Below are positions 1 through 9,397 of a stretch of 36,558 bases of DNA, piece by piece. Origin of the DNA: Holophagaceae bacterium (GTDB lineage: Bacteria > Acidobacteriota > Holophagae > Holophagales > Holophagaceae); contig PMJK01000025.1 in NCBI GenBank assembly GCA_003158505.1, forward strand, positions 4,595-41,152, written 5' to 3'. The position numbers and the translations under genes are program-made. The notes under the pieces are model-generated. The model made no database searches, was not told the origin of the DNA, and was given only the letters and a program-made list of their open reading frames with translations. Each line of letters begins with the position of its first letter. The stretch's first letter is position 1.

Positions 1-239
1 ACCAGGAGGCGATAGTTGCTGGGCCGGTACAGTCCGGGAATCAGGCCGAAGGCCGCCAGGCTGACCAGGGCACCCACCACGAAGCGAAGCACCGCAAGAT
101 GTCCTGCCGTGAACCCCATGTCCGGCATCGTGAGCTTTCGCGCCAGGATGGCCATCAGGCCGAAGCAGAGCGCGGATCCCGCCAACTCCACGCGCGCCAC
201 CATGCGGCGGCGGGACTGGGCGGCAGTGTAGGCGGTCAT
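1..239 (-). CDS. DMT/EamA-family transporter, N-terminal fragment (runs off window start)
   Basis: Reverse-strand reading from ATG at 239 gives MTAYTAAQSRRRMVARVELAGSALCFGLMAILARKLTMPDMGFTAGHLAVLRFVVGALVSLAAFGLIPGLYRPSNYRLL..., with hydrophobic helices and an EamA-like start; open to the window edge. Confidence 0.65.
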   Translation of the reverse strand, partial: MTAYTAAQSRRRMVARVELAGSALCFGLMAILARKLTMPDMGFTAGHLAVLRFVVGALVSLAAFGLIPGLYRPSNYRLL

Positions 240-350
240 GCCCTCCATCCTGCCTGGAATGACCCTCTGGGGATCATGCGAAGAGCAGTCTGAGAACGTG
301 TTTTGGAATCCCGCGAGTCGCGACGGAGGCCAGTCGCTTTGAAAACAGAC

Positions 351-800
351 CTAGTCCGGCTCGGGGTCAAGAAGCCATGGAGACTTGCTGATGATCTGAT
401 CGGAAGTGAAGGTTGGGGCCACGTCTCCAAGCAGGAATCGACCACCAGGGCGCTGCCGGATCAGATTCAAATAGGGTCCAAGGGGTGAATCGATCGCCAT
501 TCCAGGGTGTGACGGCGCAGCCGTACGGGAGGTCGACAACTGCCGTTCCGCAGGCACAGCCTCTCCTGAATAGGGTTGCAACTTAAGGACCACCTTATGG
601 CTCTGGGAGGCCTTCGTCTCCCCGGACAGGTCGACGACGATGAACTTGCCTGCGCCCTTTCCAGAGACATCCAGAGAGAAGGCGACTTCCAGGGTCACCT
701 CCTGAAGTTCGAAGAAGGCATCGTTTTCCTCAGCCTTCGCCTGCTCCAGTTCTGCCCTCACTTCTTTGATGAAATCCCGAAGGCTAATACGCCCTTTCAT
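351..800 (-). CDS. Trypco2 (trypsin-co-occurring domain 2) family protein
   Basis: ISLRDFIKEVRAELEQAKAEENDAFFELQEVTLEVAFSLDVSGKGAGKFIVVDLSGETKASQSHKVVLKLQPY matches the remembered Trypco2 pattern. ATG at 800 preceded by AGGAGG; the longer ORF start at 833 is less likely. Confidence 0.75.
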   Translation of the reverse strand: MKGRISLRDFIKEVRAELEQAKAEENDAFFELQEVTLEVAFSLDVSGKGAGKFIVVDLSGETKASQSHKVVLKLQPYSGEAVPAERQLSTSRTAAPSHPGMAIDSPLGPYLNLIRQRPGGRFLLGDVAPTFTSDQIISKSPWLLDPEPD

Positions 801-915
801 GCATCCTCCTTGAGAAGTCAGATGGATGGTCAACCGATGGCCCGGATGTCTCGACGGAATTCAGGACTCATGCAGACTCATCGGGGCGGGGCCATTCCCA
901 AGACCGGGGAAGGCC

Positions 916-2070
916 TCAGGTCGACGCTGGACGGATCAACAATTGCGCGAGTTTTGCGCCGATCGGTGACCCGAGCCCGGTGCATGGATCGGGGCCTGTG
1001 CTGGCGCGGAAGGCACCGTTGTCCCCCGACGTAATATCGTTGAAGCAGACAGGGTTGAGCCACAACTTGGGAGTGAGAAAACCAAGTTTGGTTCCGAAGG
1101 CGGCAAACAGTCCTGCATAGAGCGGCGCGACGGCACTGGTCCCACCGATGGGTACCTGGGCGCCATGCAGAATGATCATGTAGCCAGTATTCGGGTCGGC
1201 GTTGGCGGCCACGTCGGGCACCATCCGCCCCGGTCCATGCGGTGCCCCCGCCTGCCAGGGGGGCATCGGCGTGAACAGGGTCGAGAACCCGCCGCCAGTT
1301 CCCTCACCACTCGTATGGCCGGGATTGTTGTTCCATACCGTCTCCGCGGTGGACGTCTTTCGGGTCCCACCGCAGCCGATCACATGCGGAGCAGAGGCCG
1401 GGAGGTCCACATTGGCTGGATTTGGCCCGCCATCGCTCGAATCATTATCGCCGGAGGCCGCGAATACGATCATGCCGGCCGCGGTGGCATCCGTTGCCGC
1501 CTGCTCCATGTCATGAGCGGCCTGCGCCCCCCAGTTGGCCTCATCGGCTCCCCAAGAGATCGAGCAGACATCGCAGCCATCGGCCATTGCTGCCCGGACC
1601 GCGGCCGCGATGTCCTGGGCCCAGTAGACCCGGATCGTGGCGGCCTTGCCGGTGGCCACAAAATAGGCGGCGCCGGCGACTTCGATGTCGAGGGCTACCT
1701 CGCCATCGGCACTATTCGGCCCGGGGTTAGGAGTGTTCTTGGTTCCGTCGACCGAAACGTCCGCGATCTTCGGCTGCGGTTGGCCGAGGCCGCGGAAGAA
1801 CTGGTCCATGTCGGACTGGACCCAACCTCCACCGAGTTCGACGATGGCGATCACACCGCCGCCAGTGAGGTTCGTGGGCCAGCTGTAGGCGGCGCAGAGA
1901 TCGGGGACGCTCCATGGGCCTCCGTCTATTGACCTCCCCGTGGCGGATCCGGTCCGGCCCATATGGAAATAGGGGTGGACCTTCGGGCGCAGCACGCCAT
2001 GGAGGTAGGAGTGAAGGGCGGCGCGAAGAGCGCCTCCCTCCGCGGATGGTTTATCTTTAGGTTGATCCAT
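916..2070 (-). CDS. S53 family (sedolisin/kumamolisin-like) serine-carboxyl peptidase without an obvious prodomain
   Basis: E-x3-D motif in DGEVALDIEVAG, SGDNDSS (oxyanion Asp region), GGTSAVAPLYAGLFA (nucleophile Ser), and C-terminal NDITSGDNGAFRASTGPDPCTGLGSPIG (Ca site). ATG at 2070 with GGGAGG upstream. Confidence 0.88.
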   Translation of the reverse strand: MDQPKDKPSAEGGALRAALHSYLHGVLRPKVHPYFHMGRTGSATGRSIDGGPWSVPDLCAAYSWPTNLTGGGVIAIVELGGGWVQSDMDQFFRGLGQPQPKIADVSVDGTKNTPNPGPNSADGEVALDIEVAGAAYFVATGKAATIRVYWAQDIAAAVRAAMADGCDVCSISWGADEANWGAQAAHDMEQAATDATAAGMIVFAASGDNDSSDGGPNPANVDLPASAPHVIGCGGTRKTSTAETVWNNNPGHTSGEGTGGGFSTLFTPMPPWQAGAPHGPGRMVPDVAANADPNTGYMIILHGAQVPIGGTSAVAPLYAGLFAAFGTKLGFLTPKLWLNPVCFNDITSGDNGAFRASTGPDPCTGLGSPIGAKLAQLLIRPAST

Positions 2071-2423
2071 CAAGTCCTCCCGATGAGAGCGGTGGCCTTA
2101 TGGGCGGTGGGATGAATAGATCTAGGGCTGACAGGGTATGTCCGCCGCACGCTCCCTGCAAGGTTGTCTAGGCATTCTATGGATTTCATCTGTAATGCAG
2201 GGTCGCAGCAGGGGGCTAGACTCCAGGCCCTTGACAAGGCCGGATGGCCCTCTAGGCTGTCCCTGCAGAACCAACCGATTGGGCTCAGAATCGACAGATG
2301 ATCTCTGGGTCGAGGGGAAATCCCGCTGAACCCACAAGGTGATATCCCCCAAAAAGACAATGCCTTCTTGCACCATCAATCGCAATGACGCCGACTGCAA
2401 TGATCGCCCTCTGCGAGGACCCC

Positions 2424-3353
2424 ATGAAACCCATTAATTGCCTGGTGCTGCCGTTGGCGCTTCTATGGGTGGGCTGCGGTCCCATATTGACGAAACCCCA
2501 GGTGACTGCAGTTTCAGATTTCGAAACGGCCACAAAGAAGTATTCGGCGCTCCCCGGTTCCGTACTCCGGGCTTATGAGGAAGTCCACTCGGCGGACACG
2601 CTGTTCACGGCTTCGTCTGCCGAGACGAAGGACGCAAAGATGAGCCTTGCTGTGGTGAAAAGGAGCCTCCTAACCAGCGATGAACTGCGCAAGAAAGCCA
2701 CGCAGCTGGATAAGGCAGTGGGCGTCCTCACGACCTATTCCGAGGCCCTTACCCAGTTGGTGTCCGACGATCAACTGAAGGCCCTGGACTCCGATGCCGA
2801 GGACCTGGGGAAGGCCCTGGATGGAAGCATCGCCGAATACAACAATCTGACCCACAGCACCGAGAACATTCATTCTTTCGGGACCGCTGCAGCCGCAGCG
2901 GTGAGGGGTATTAGCGGGATTTGGGTCCGGGAGAAGCAGGCCAAATACCTGCAGCGATTCGTCGAGGATGCGGACCCCATGGTCCAACAGCTGGCGAAGG
3001 ACCTGGCCGAGCTGATGCAGGAGCTTGGAAGCGAAGGGCCAGACTGTGTATGTTTCTCAGCGGAGAAATTGAAACTCGAAGCCAATTTCATTTCATATTT
3101 CTCCTTCCGGCCAGGATTCATGAACCACGGTGATGTGGAGGCATTCGCGACCTGGATGGCCAAGGCCAATGCTGGAAGGGAGCTGGCGGTGGCGGTGGAC
3201 GCTTCAACCACCAAATTAGGGAAGGCCCACACGGCCTTGGTCGCGGCCGTTAAGCCCGATGGCTCACTAAAGGGGCACCTGGAAGAACTGCGCAGTCTGT
3301 CCGAGCAAATCAAGGCGGCGCAGTCCCTTCAGAAAAAGGTGGGATCCGATTAG
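2424..3353 (+). CDS. Putative helical lipoprotein of unknown function
   Basis: MKPINCLVLPLALLWVGCGPIL: short signal sequence with possible lipobox Cys (the W at -3 is atypical); rest mostly predicted helical. ORF track starts at 2385; the in-frame ATG at 2424 fits the signal peptide better. Confidence 0.65.
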   Translation: MKPINCLVLPLALLWVGCGPILTKPQVTAVSDFETATKKYSALPGSVLRAYEEVHSADTLFTASSAETKDAKMSLAVVKRSLLTSDELRKKATQLDKAVGVLTTYSEALTQLVSDDQLKALDSDAEDLGKALDGSIAEYNNLTHSTENIHSFGTAAAAAVRGISGIWVREKQAKYLQRFVEDADPMVQQLAKDLAELMQELGSEGPDCVCFSAEKLKLEANFISYFSFRPGFMNHGDVEAFATWMAKANAGRELAVAVDASTTKLGKAHTALVAAVKPDGSLKGHLEELRSLSEQIKAAQSLQKKVGSD

Positions 3354-3399
3354 GCGGATCCTCGAATCATGATCCACAGGCCAAAGGGAGACTCACACC

Positions 3400-3744
3400 A
3401 TGGCAAACACGGAACGCCTTGCAGCCCTCCAGAAGGTAAGGGTCGCCCGGAATGCCGTACAGGCAGCCCGCACCAAGGCCGGCCTTACTCCCGAGGATCA
3501 GACTGCCCTCACCAAGCTCTTCTTCGACCTCGATGATCTTGAGGATTCGTTGATTCTCGAGGAAATCCGCGACAAGGTCGACTCGATGAGGATCGACGCC
3601 AAGGATCTGGCCGATGTCGCAGGTCAAGTGAAGAATGCCCATGCGGCCTTGACCAAGGAAGCCGCACTCGTGGAGGACGCAGCCAAAGCCGTTAATGGAC
3701 TCGTGCAGGTGGTGACCGCTGCGGCCTCTGCGGGGCTTCTCTAG
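3400..3744 (+). CDS. Small helical protein of unknown function
   Basis: MANTERLAALQKVRVARNAVQAARTKAGL...; 114 aa, Ala-rich amphipathic helices; 46 bp after the lipoprotein gene; AGGGAG upstream of ATG. Confidence 0.65.
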   Translation: MANTERLAALQKVRVARNAVQAARTKAGLTPEDQTALTKLFFDLDDLEDSLILEEIRDKVDSMRIDAKDLADVAGQVKNAHAALTKEAALVEDAAKAVNGLVQVVTAAASAGLL

Positions 3745-3769
3745 CGCATTCTCGGCGACACCTGAACCA

Positions 3770-5248
3770 TCATGGGTTGTAAGCCCCCTGGGGCAGGTTC
3801 AGTCCCGCGGTGTGGAAGGCGGACTGCAAGGCCCCACCCCGGAAGGCGTCCCGGTCCGCGGCTTCCAGGTGGTCCAGCAGGTGGGACAGGTTGGCGCCGC
3901 TGGGCACGGTGGGCACGCCGAGGTCCGCCGCCAACTGGGGCAAGGTGAGATCATCGAGAAAGGTGCCCTCCTCGCGGACCACGAACCCCCGCAGCGTGTA
4001 CTGGTCCGTCGGCCCCGTATGAGTGCGGAGGCTGGACGATGGCACCACCACCGCGTCCACCCAGTCGGGCCGGCCACCCTTGGCGTCCCGGTCCGCGTGG
4101 GCCGCGTACTTCAGATCCTCGCCACAGAGCAGACCCGCCACAGTGACGGTCTCCCCGAAGCTGAAGTTCGCCGCGGCAATCACTCTCAGGTGACTGCCCA
4201 CGGCGCGGTTCAGCTCAGCGACCACGCGGCTCAGCGTCGGCGCAAAACTGGCACCCGTGAGCAGCAGCACCCGGCGGCCCGCGAAGCCCCTCGCCCGGGG
4301 GCTCCTGATGAAGCGGCGGCTGTGCTCCAGGAACCGCCGCACCAGGCCTACGCCGTTCTCCAGCTGGGCCCAGGAGCGCGAGTAGAAGCTGCGGCCCGGC
4401 ACCTCGATCCCAGCCCGGGTGAACCACTCGTCCGCCAGCAGCAGCCAGGGTTCGCCATTGTTGGCCTTGGCGTAGCGCCGCACCTCCGGCGCCCAGCGGG
4501 CCACCCAGGCCCGGGCGAAGGCCGGATCCACGTCCTGCACGTCGGGGAGGTTCTCCCGGTGGGCGGTGAGACCCACGGGCACGCAGGAGAGGCTCAGGAC
4601 GCTGCCTCGCCCTTCCCGGCGGCGGGCCCAAAGATCCTCGAGAGTGCGCTGCCAGATGGCGCCATCGTTGAGGCCCGGGGCCACCACCGCCTGGGTGTGG
4701 ACATCGATGCCGCCCGCCAGCAGGTGGTCGAGCTTGCGAAGGATGTCGCCTTCGCGGGGATTGCCCACCACCCGGATGCGGGCCTCGGGCTCCGTGGCGT
4801 GGACCGACACGTGGATGGGGCTCAAGCGCTCGCGCACGATGCGGTCCAGCTCCGCATCGTCGCTGCTGGAAAGGGTCGTGAAGTGGCCGTAGAGGAAGGA
4901 CAGGCGGATGTCTTCATCCTTCAGGTAGAGCGATTTCCGGAAGCCCTTGGGCATCTGGTGCACGAAGCAGAACACGCAGTTCTGCTTGCAGACTTTCACC
5001 TCGTCCTGGGCCAGGTCCACCCCGATGCCCTCGCCGCCGTTCTCCACGAAGGTCTCGAAGGTGCTGCCATCCGGCCGCTGCAGGGCGAGTTCAGCCTGGT
5101 CCTCCCGGGTGATGAGGAACTGGTAGTTCAGCTGGTCCAGCACCGCCTCGCCGTGGATCTCCAGCAGCGTGTCGCCCGGCCGGATCCCAGCCTCCTCGGC
5201 CAGGCTACCGGGTTCCACCGTGATGATCTGTACGCCCTTCTGTGCCAA
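3770..5248 (-). CDS. DUF512 family protein with N-terminal PDZ-like domain and radical-SAM-like Cys cluster
   Basis: PDZ-like VEPGSLAEEAGIRPGDTLLEIHG; CKQNCVFCF (CX3CX2C) HQMPKGFRKSLYLKDEDIRLSFLYGHFTTLSS, typical of DUF512 proteins. Confidence 0.9.
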   Translation of the reverse strand: MAQKGVQIITVEPGSLAEEAGIRPGDTLLEIHGEAVLDQLNYQFLITREDQAELALQRPDGSTFETFVENGGEGIGVDLAQDEVKVCKQNCVFCFVHQMPKGFRKSLYLKDEDIRLSFLYGHFTTLSSSDDAELDRIVRERLSPIHVSVHATEPEARIRVVGNPREGDILRKLDHLLAGGIDVHTQAVVAPGLNDGAIWQRTLEDLWARRREGRGSVLSLSCVPVGLTAHRENLPDVQDVDPAFARAWVARWAPEVRRYAKANNGEPWLLLADEWFTRAGIEVPGRSFYSRSWAQLENGVGLVRRFLEHSRRFIRSPRARGFAGRRVLLLTGASFAPTLSRVVAELNRAVGSHLRVIAAANFSFGETVTVAGLLCGEDLKYAAHADRDAKGGRPDWVDAVVVPSSSLRTHTGPTDQYTLRGFVVREEGTFLDDLTLPQLAADLGVPTVPSGANLSHLLDHLEAADRDAFRGGALQSAFHTAGLNLPQGAYNP

Positions 5249-5262
5249 TGAGCCGCTCCATG

Positions 5263-5290
5263 CTCGGAATCCTCTGGCGAGGATCCCGAG
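5263..5290. other. Intergenic hairpin (12-bp arms, one mismatch, TGGC loop)
   Basis: CTCGGAATCCTC-TGGC-GAGGATCCCGAG between the DUF512 gene and the DUF3857 gene; no poly-U tract on the minus strand, so not a canonical terminator. Confidence 0.45.
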
Positions 5291-5326
5291 TTCTATTCTG
5301 ACAGGCAGAAGCGTGGGGGCCTCGGG

Positions 5327-7324
5327 CTAGGGCAGCACCTTGAAGGCCAGGGCATCGGCCAGCAGGTTCTTGGTTTCGGACCGGTCCTTTTTTGCGGCCG
5401 CGACTCCCTCCTCCCGCTGGCTGAAATCATAGAAGGCCCTTTTCGGAGCAACCCGGAGGCGCAGCGACAATTTCGTTCCGGCCCCCTCGGAAGCGGCGGT
5501 GGCGGCCCAGTCATAGGCACGGAACGGCGAGTCGCCCGCTTTGGTCGGCAATACGGGAAGGCAGTGGAAGGGCACCAGGACTTCTCCGGTGTAAACAAGC
5601 TCAGGTCCTGCACCCTGGAAGACGGGATACCGCCTGGGCACCCCCGGCTTCTGGACTGGGCTAGGAAGGATCCGCCAGCCCAGCGGGGCGAGGGTGACTT
5701 CGCTCCCGGAGCGCCTGAAACCTTCGGGATGTTTCACATTGATTTCGATTGAAAAGGGCGTCTCCAGGTCCAGGGGATCACCTGTCTTCGTAATTTCAAG
5801 GGTGGCAGTTGGTGGCAGGTCCAGGAGCTTGGCCAGGATGTAGGTTCGGAGGGGTTGGATACCTTGAGCTTGGGCGACCTCACGCATCCCCCAGGCGTCC
5901 CCGGATTCCAACAGCTTCAGGGAAGCCTTCAGGGCACCCTGGGCATCAGCCTCGCCCCGGAGGGAGACCTCGACCTTGCCGGGGCTGATGGCCGAGGCGG
6001 GAATCTCGGCCCAGACCCCGCCATCCGGCGTGCAGATCAGGACCCTCCCCTCCCGATGGGACTCGCCGAGGAAGCCAAAGGGAGTGAAGCGATCAGTAGG
6101 ATCGACCAGCAGGAATCTCCCTTTGGGGGTATTCACTTCGGCGGGAAGGCCGAGGCTCCGGTCCAGCCGGATCGCCGCGATGGCGTGATTGAATAAAGGG
6201 AGGGAAGGGGGTTCGTCGACTTCAACCCTACCCTCCATGATCCGTGCAAGGACAGGATGCACGGCAACCCCGAGCTGCCGGGCATGGGCCATCAGGAAGC
6301 AGGTGAGATCCTTGCAGTCCCCGTATTTCCTGCGCCCGACCTCATCCGCCGCAAGCGGGATCCAACCCCGTTCTGGTGTCAGATAGACCTGCCGATAGTG
6401 CAGTTCCTTCGCCATCCATCGAGTCAGAAAATTGAGGCCAGACTTCAGGTCCTTCCCTTTCATCCCTTCAAGGAGAGGCAATTGCAGTTTGTCGGCGTAC
6501 TGCGACTGCATCCATACGGCGAACACATCCCAGTTGTTCCAGGGAGGCCCCTCCTTCAAGTCAGGATCAAGGAAACGAACATACACGTTTGGAAGCACAT
6601 TATGGGGGGCCGGGTGATAGGCCTCGTCCTTCGGAAGAGCTGGAACCTGGTCCACGGCGATGCCTCGGTCACCCAAGGGGAAGACTTTCGGCAACCAAGG
6701 GTCGAAATGACGGCAGTCCACCACGACCTCGACATGCTTCAGATTGGTAAACCAGCCCTCCTTCTTGGCGGGTTCGAGTTCCCATCTGCGGACGGGATAG
6801 GACCGGAGGATGCGGGCAGAGTCGGTGGGGCCCATTGGATGATGGATGACCTCCAGGGACTCGAATGCGACCAGACTGCCTTTGGCCACTCTCGGAAGCG
6901 TGGCTCCGGTGAGGGTTTCCATGGATATTTCGGCATCGCTGGCGTTGTCCATGGTGACGACCCGATCTTGATCCAGCTTGGTCACCTCACCATCGGGCCT
7001 GAGGTTCCATCCCTTGAGCTTTTTCACCTCGGAGGCCTTCCCGCCCAGGCCAAAAATGACAAATGTACCTTGGTCCAGGGCCCGCTCACTGAGGACCTTG
7101 ACGAGGCTCAGGCGCCGGGCCCGGATCTCGCCCTCGCCGGAATAGGCCACCTCAGTCCGCTCGAAGAGACCCCAGGCATCTAAGTCGGTCGGAACCGTTT
7201 CCCTGACGGCCGCCTCAGCGTGGGGCCGCGCCCAGTCGGGCAGCTTGGAAAAGTCCTGGGAGAGCAGGGGTGCCAGGCAGACCAGAGGGGGGACCAGCCA
7301 GCGGATCGACAGCATGCGGCTCAT
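5327..7324 (-). CDS. DUF3857 / transglutaminase-like domain protein, secreted
   Basis: Signal sequence MSRMLSIRWLVPPLVCLAPLLSQ; GDCKDLTCFLMAHARQLG (Cys), LFNHAIAAIRL (His), LLVDPTDRFTPFG (Asp). ATG at 7324 overlaps the upstream stop (ATGA). Confidence 0.85.
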   Translation of the reverse strand: MSRMLSIRWLVPPLVCLAPLLSQDFSKLPDWARPHAEAAVRETVPTDLDAWGLFERTEVAYSGEGEIRARRLSLVKVLSERALDQGTFVIFGLGGKASEVKKLKGWNLRPDGEVTKLDQDRVVTMDNASDAEISMETLTGATLPRVAKGSLVAFESLEVIHHPMGPTDSARILRSYPVRRWELEPAKKEGWFTNLKHVEVVVDCRHFDPWLPKVFPLGDRGIAVDQVPALPKDEAYHPAPHNVLPNVYVRFLDPDLKEGPPWNNWDVFAVWMQSQYADKLQLPLLEGMKGKDLKSGLNFLTRWMAKELHYRQVYLTPERGWIPLAADEVGRRKYGDCKDLTCFLMAHARQLGVAVHPVLARIMEGRVEVDEPPSLPLFNHAIAAIRLDRSLGLPAEVNTPKGRFLLVDPTDRFTPFGFLGESHREGRVLICTPDGGVWAEIPASAISPGKVEVSLRGEADAQGALKASLKLLESGDAWGMREVAQAQGIQPLRTYILAKLLDLPPTATLEITKTGDPLDLETPFSIEINVKHPEGFRRSGSEVTLAPLGWRILPSPVQKPGVPRRYPVFQGAGPELVYTGEVLVPFHCLPVLPTKAGDSPFRAYDWAATAASEGAGTKLSLRLRVAPKRAFYDFSQREEGVAAAKKDRSETKNLLADALAFKVLP

Positions 7325-9258
7325 GACTGCCGCTCGAGAGTGAGCGTGCGGCGAGCTGCGCTTTCGATCCACTCCATGAATGACCTGAAGGAGGCATAGG
7401 TCGAGGGGTTCGAGATGACCTGTTTCACTTCCACTGTGAAGGACACGACGGTCTGTTCCTCCTCCCCGGTTCCAGTGGTCTTCACTTTCCAGCTGACAGT
7501 CCCGAATTCGTTGCTCTGGACGAAGTCCAGGTCCTTTCCGAGGACCCATCCTTTCGGGACCTTGAACTTGGAGACGGCACCGAATACGCGGCAGAAGGGG
7601 AGGACGATCGGACTCTTCCTGGTCTCAGGCCAGGCATCGGGCATGCTCAGTGGATAGGGGAGCCCAGGGAAGGGGGAGAACTGCCTGCGCCTCCCCTCCT
7701 CAGCTTCCTTCGTGGCCTCGAGCGTCCAGCTCACGTTCATCCGGTTGTCAGTGGCATGCTCGACCATGACCTTGGTGATCGTGTAGGCCTTCAGATTTGG
7801 CTCCATGTCCTCCTTCAGCTTCCGGTCCTGTTCCTTGGCCTCGAGGGAGAAGAACTTGTTCCGCTCGGTGAATTCCGGGAAGCCGGAAAACCGCGCCTTC
7901 ATGGAGAAGCGCTCTTCATCGGCCAGCGTGATTTCGTACTCATACAAGGAGCCGTTGGCCCTGGAAGTCTGGATACCGACCGCATAGGGCTGGGTGGTCC
8001 AGTTCTTGGGATTCAAGAGCAGGCCCTGGGTTCCCTGAAAATCAGGATTCATGATTCCGGCCGGGAAATACCGTGCTGATGGGTTAAACCAGACGAATCC
8101 TCCAGATTTTGTGGCGACGCCAATGAGCAGATCAGTGAACTGGTATACATTCGGCAGGTCGAACTGGAAGACCCGCAGATTCCGATCGGCCACCAGCAGC
8201 AGCTTCGGGTCCAACCCTTCATCAACGAGCAGCTGGAAGAAGATGTAATGCATCCCACTGGCGGAGGTGCGCCTTCGTTTGACGGTGGCATCCAAATCCT
8301 GGGCCTCCATCTTCTCTTCGGCAGCCTTCTTGGAAAGGGCGGCGAATTCCGCGAAGGTGAGTTGGCTTCCGTTCTGGATCTGCTCCCCCAGCCGCATGAG
8401 GATGGCACTCGCTTTGGAAGCTGGATCCCCATCCAGGCCCGCCCTCAGGGCCCTGGACCACTCCCGGTAGGTGCTTCCGGTTTTCAGGATGTCCACGTGG
8501 GAATATTTATAATACTTGTTCGCGACCACTTCCCAGTAGACCTTGGGACCATTCCTCGCCGCATCTGAAAGAAGCATGGAAGGCTGATGGAAGAAGATGA
8601 GCATGGGCCGTTCACTCGCCGTCGGCAAGGAATAGGGCTCGGGTTCATAGGCCGGCAGGTTCCTGAAGGTGAACACGTTGTAGCCCCCCTTCGCTGATTG
8701 CTCCGGGCGGAGTGCCCCCAGGCCGAACAGGCCCGACCCCATATAGGATTTAGACCACACTTCCAGAACCTTCTGGCGGATAGGATAGGTGTCAAGGATT
8801 GGGAGCTCGACCCAGTTTCCATGGATGTAGGACCCGACCCGGTAGTAGATGTCCACCACGCAATCCGATGTCAGCCCCGGGGGAATGAGGGACTGCCGCT
8901 TCGATGCCCACCTGCCCACTTTGAGGGAGGCGGAGACCAGGTCCTTGGCGCTGTTGAAGGAGGTCACCTGCCCATCTGGCTGCACGGTGCGGCCATCCAG
9001 CTCGTAGATCCTGTTGAAGGCAGGCAGGGTCGCCGCCCCTTTCCCCGCTTCACCGAAAATCCGGATGCGTTGGCGTACCTCGGTTTCCCCATTGTTGTAA
9101 CGAACCCAGTGGTCGAGGATTACGGCGCCGTGGGCACCCGGCCCGTCGTCCTGCTTAATGGCCCAGACCTCGGGCGCGATGGCAGGCCAATCCTTAGCCA
9201 GCCCAGGAGCGCAGAAGAGCAGCAGTCCAAGAAAGGTTCTGAGGATTGCAACACGCAT
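7321..9258 (-). CDS. DUF3857 domain protein, paralogue with degenerate transglutaminase-like region
   Basis: Signal sequence MRVAILRTFLGLLLFCAPGLA; DUF3857-like DHWVRYNNGETEVRQRIRIFGEAGKGAATLPAFNRIYELDGRTVQPDGQV. Confidence 0.8.
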   Translation of the reverse strand: MRVAILRTFLGLLLFCAPGLAKDWPAIAPEVWAIKQDDGPGAHGAVILDHWVRYNNGETEVRQRIRIFGEAGKGAATLPAFNRIYELDGRTVQPDGQVTSFNSAKDLVSASLKVGRWASKRQSLIPPGLTSDCVVDIYYRVGSYIHGNWVELPILDTYPIRQKVLEVWSKSYMGSGLFGLGALRPEQSAKGGYNVFTFRNLPAYEPEPYSLPTASERPMLIFFHQPSMLLSDAARNGPKVYWEVVANKYYKYSHVDILKTGSTYREWSRALRAGLDGDPASKASAILMRLGEQIQNGSQLTFAEFAALSKKAAEEKMEAQDLDATVKRRRTSASGMHYIFFQLLVDEGLDPKLLLVADRNLRVFQFDLPNVYQFTDLLIGVATKSGGFVWFNPSARYFPAGIMNPDFQGTQGLLLNPKNWTTQPYAVGIQTSRANGSLYEYEITLADEERFSMKARFSGFPEFTERNKFFSLEAKEQDRKLKEDMEPNLKAYTITKVMVEHATDNRMNVSWTLEATKEAEEGRRRQFSPFPGLPYPLSMPDAWPETRKSPIVLPFCRVFGAVSKFKVPKGWVLGKDLDFVQSNEFGTVSWKVKTTGTGEEEQTVVSFTVEVKQVISNPSTYASFRSFMEWIESAARRTLTLERQS

Positions 9259-9397
9259 GTCAGTCTCACTGGATGCAATCTGGAATCAATTCGGGTGAAC
9301 AGGACCGGAACCGGGCACGGACCCCGGCTCTGCTGGCGTTTCCCTCTGGCCTGCAGAAGTGGGGATAAGGATGAGGCGGAACTGAATAAGCTCCACC

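Noticed and set aside
2231-2258. Possible promoter TTGACA-N16-TAGGCT before the lipoprotein gene
   Set aside because: The -10 match is weak and spacing is 16; cannot be separated from chance without transcription data.
3812-5251. 479-aa plus-strand ORF
   Set aside because: Antisense to the DUF512 gene, no domain signal.
5263-5290. Intergenic hairpin as a Rho-independent terminator
   Set aside because: Stable stem but no U tract following on the minus strand; kept only as a hairpin.
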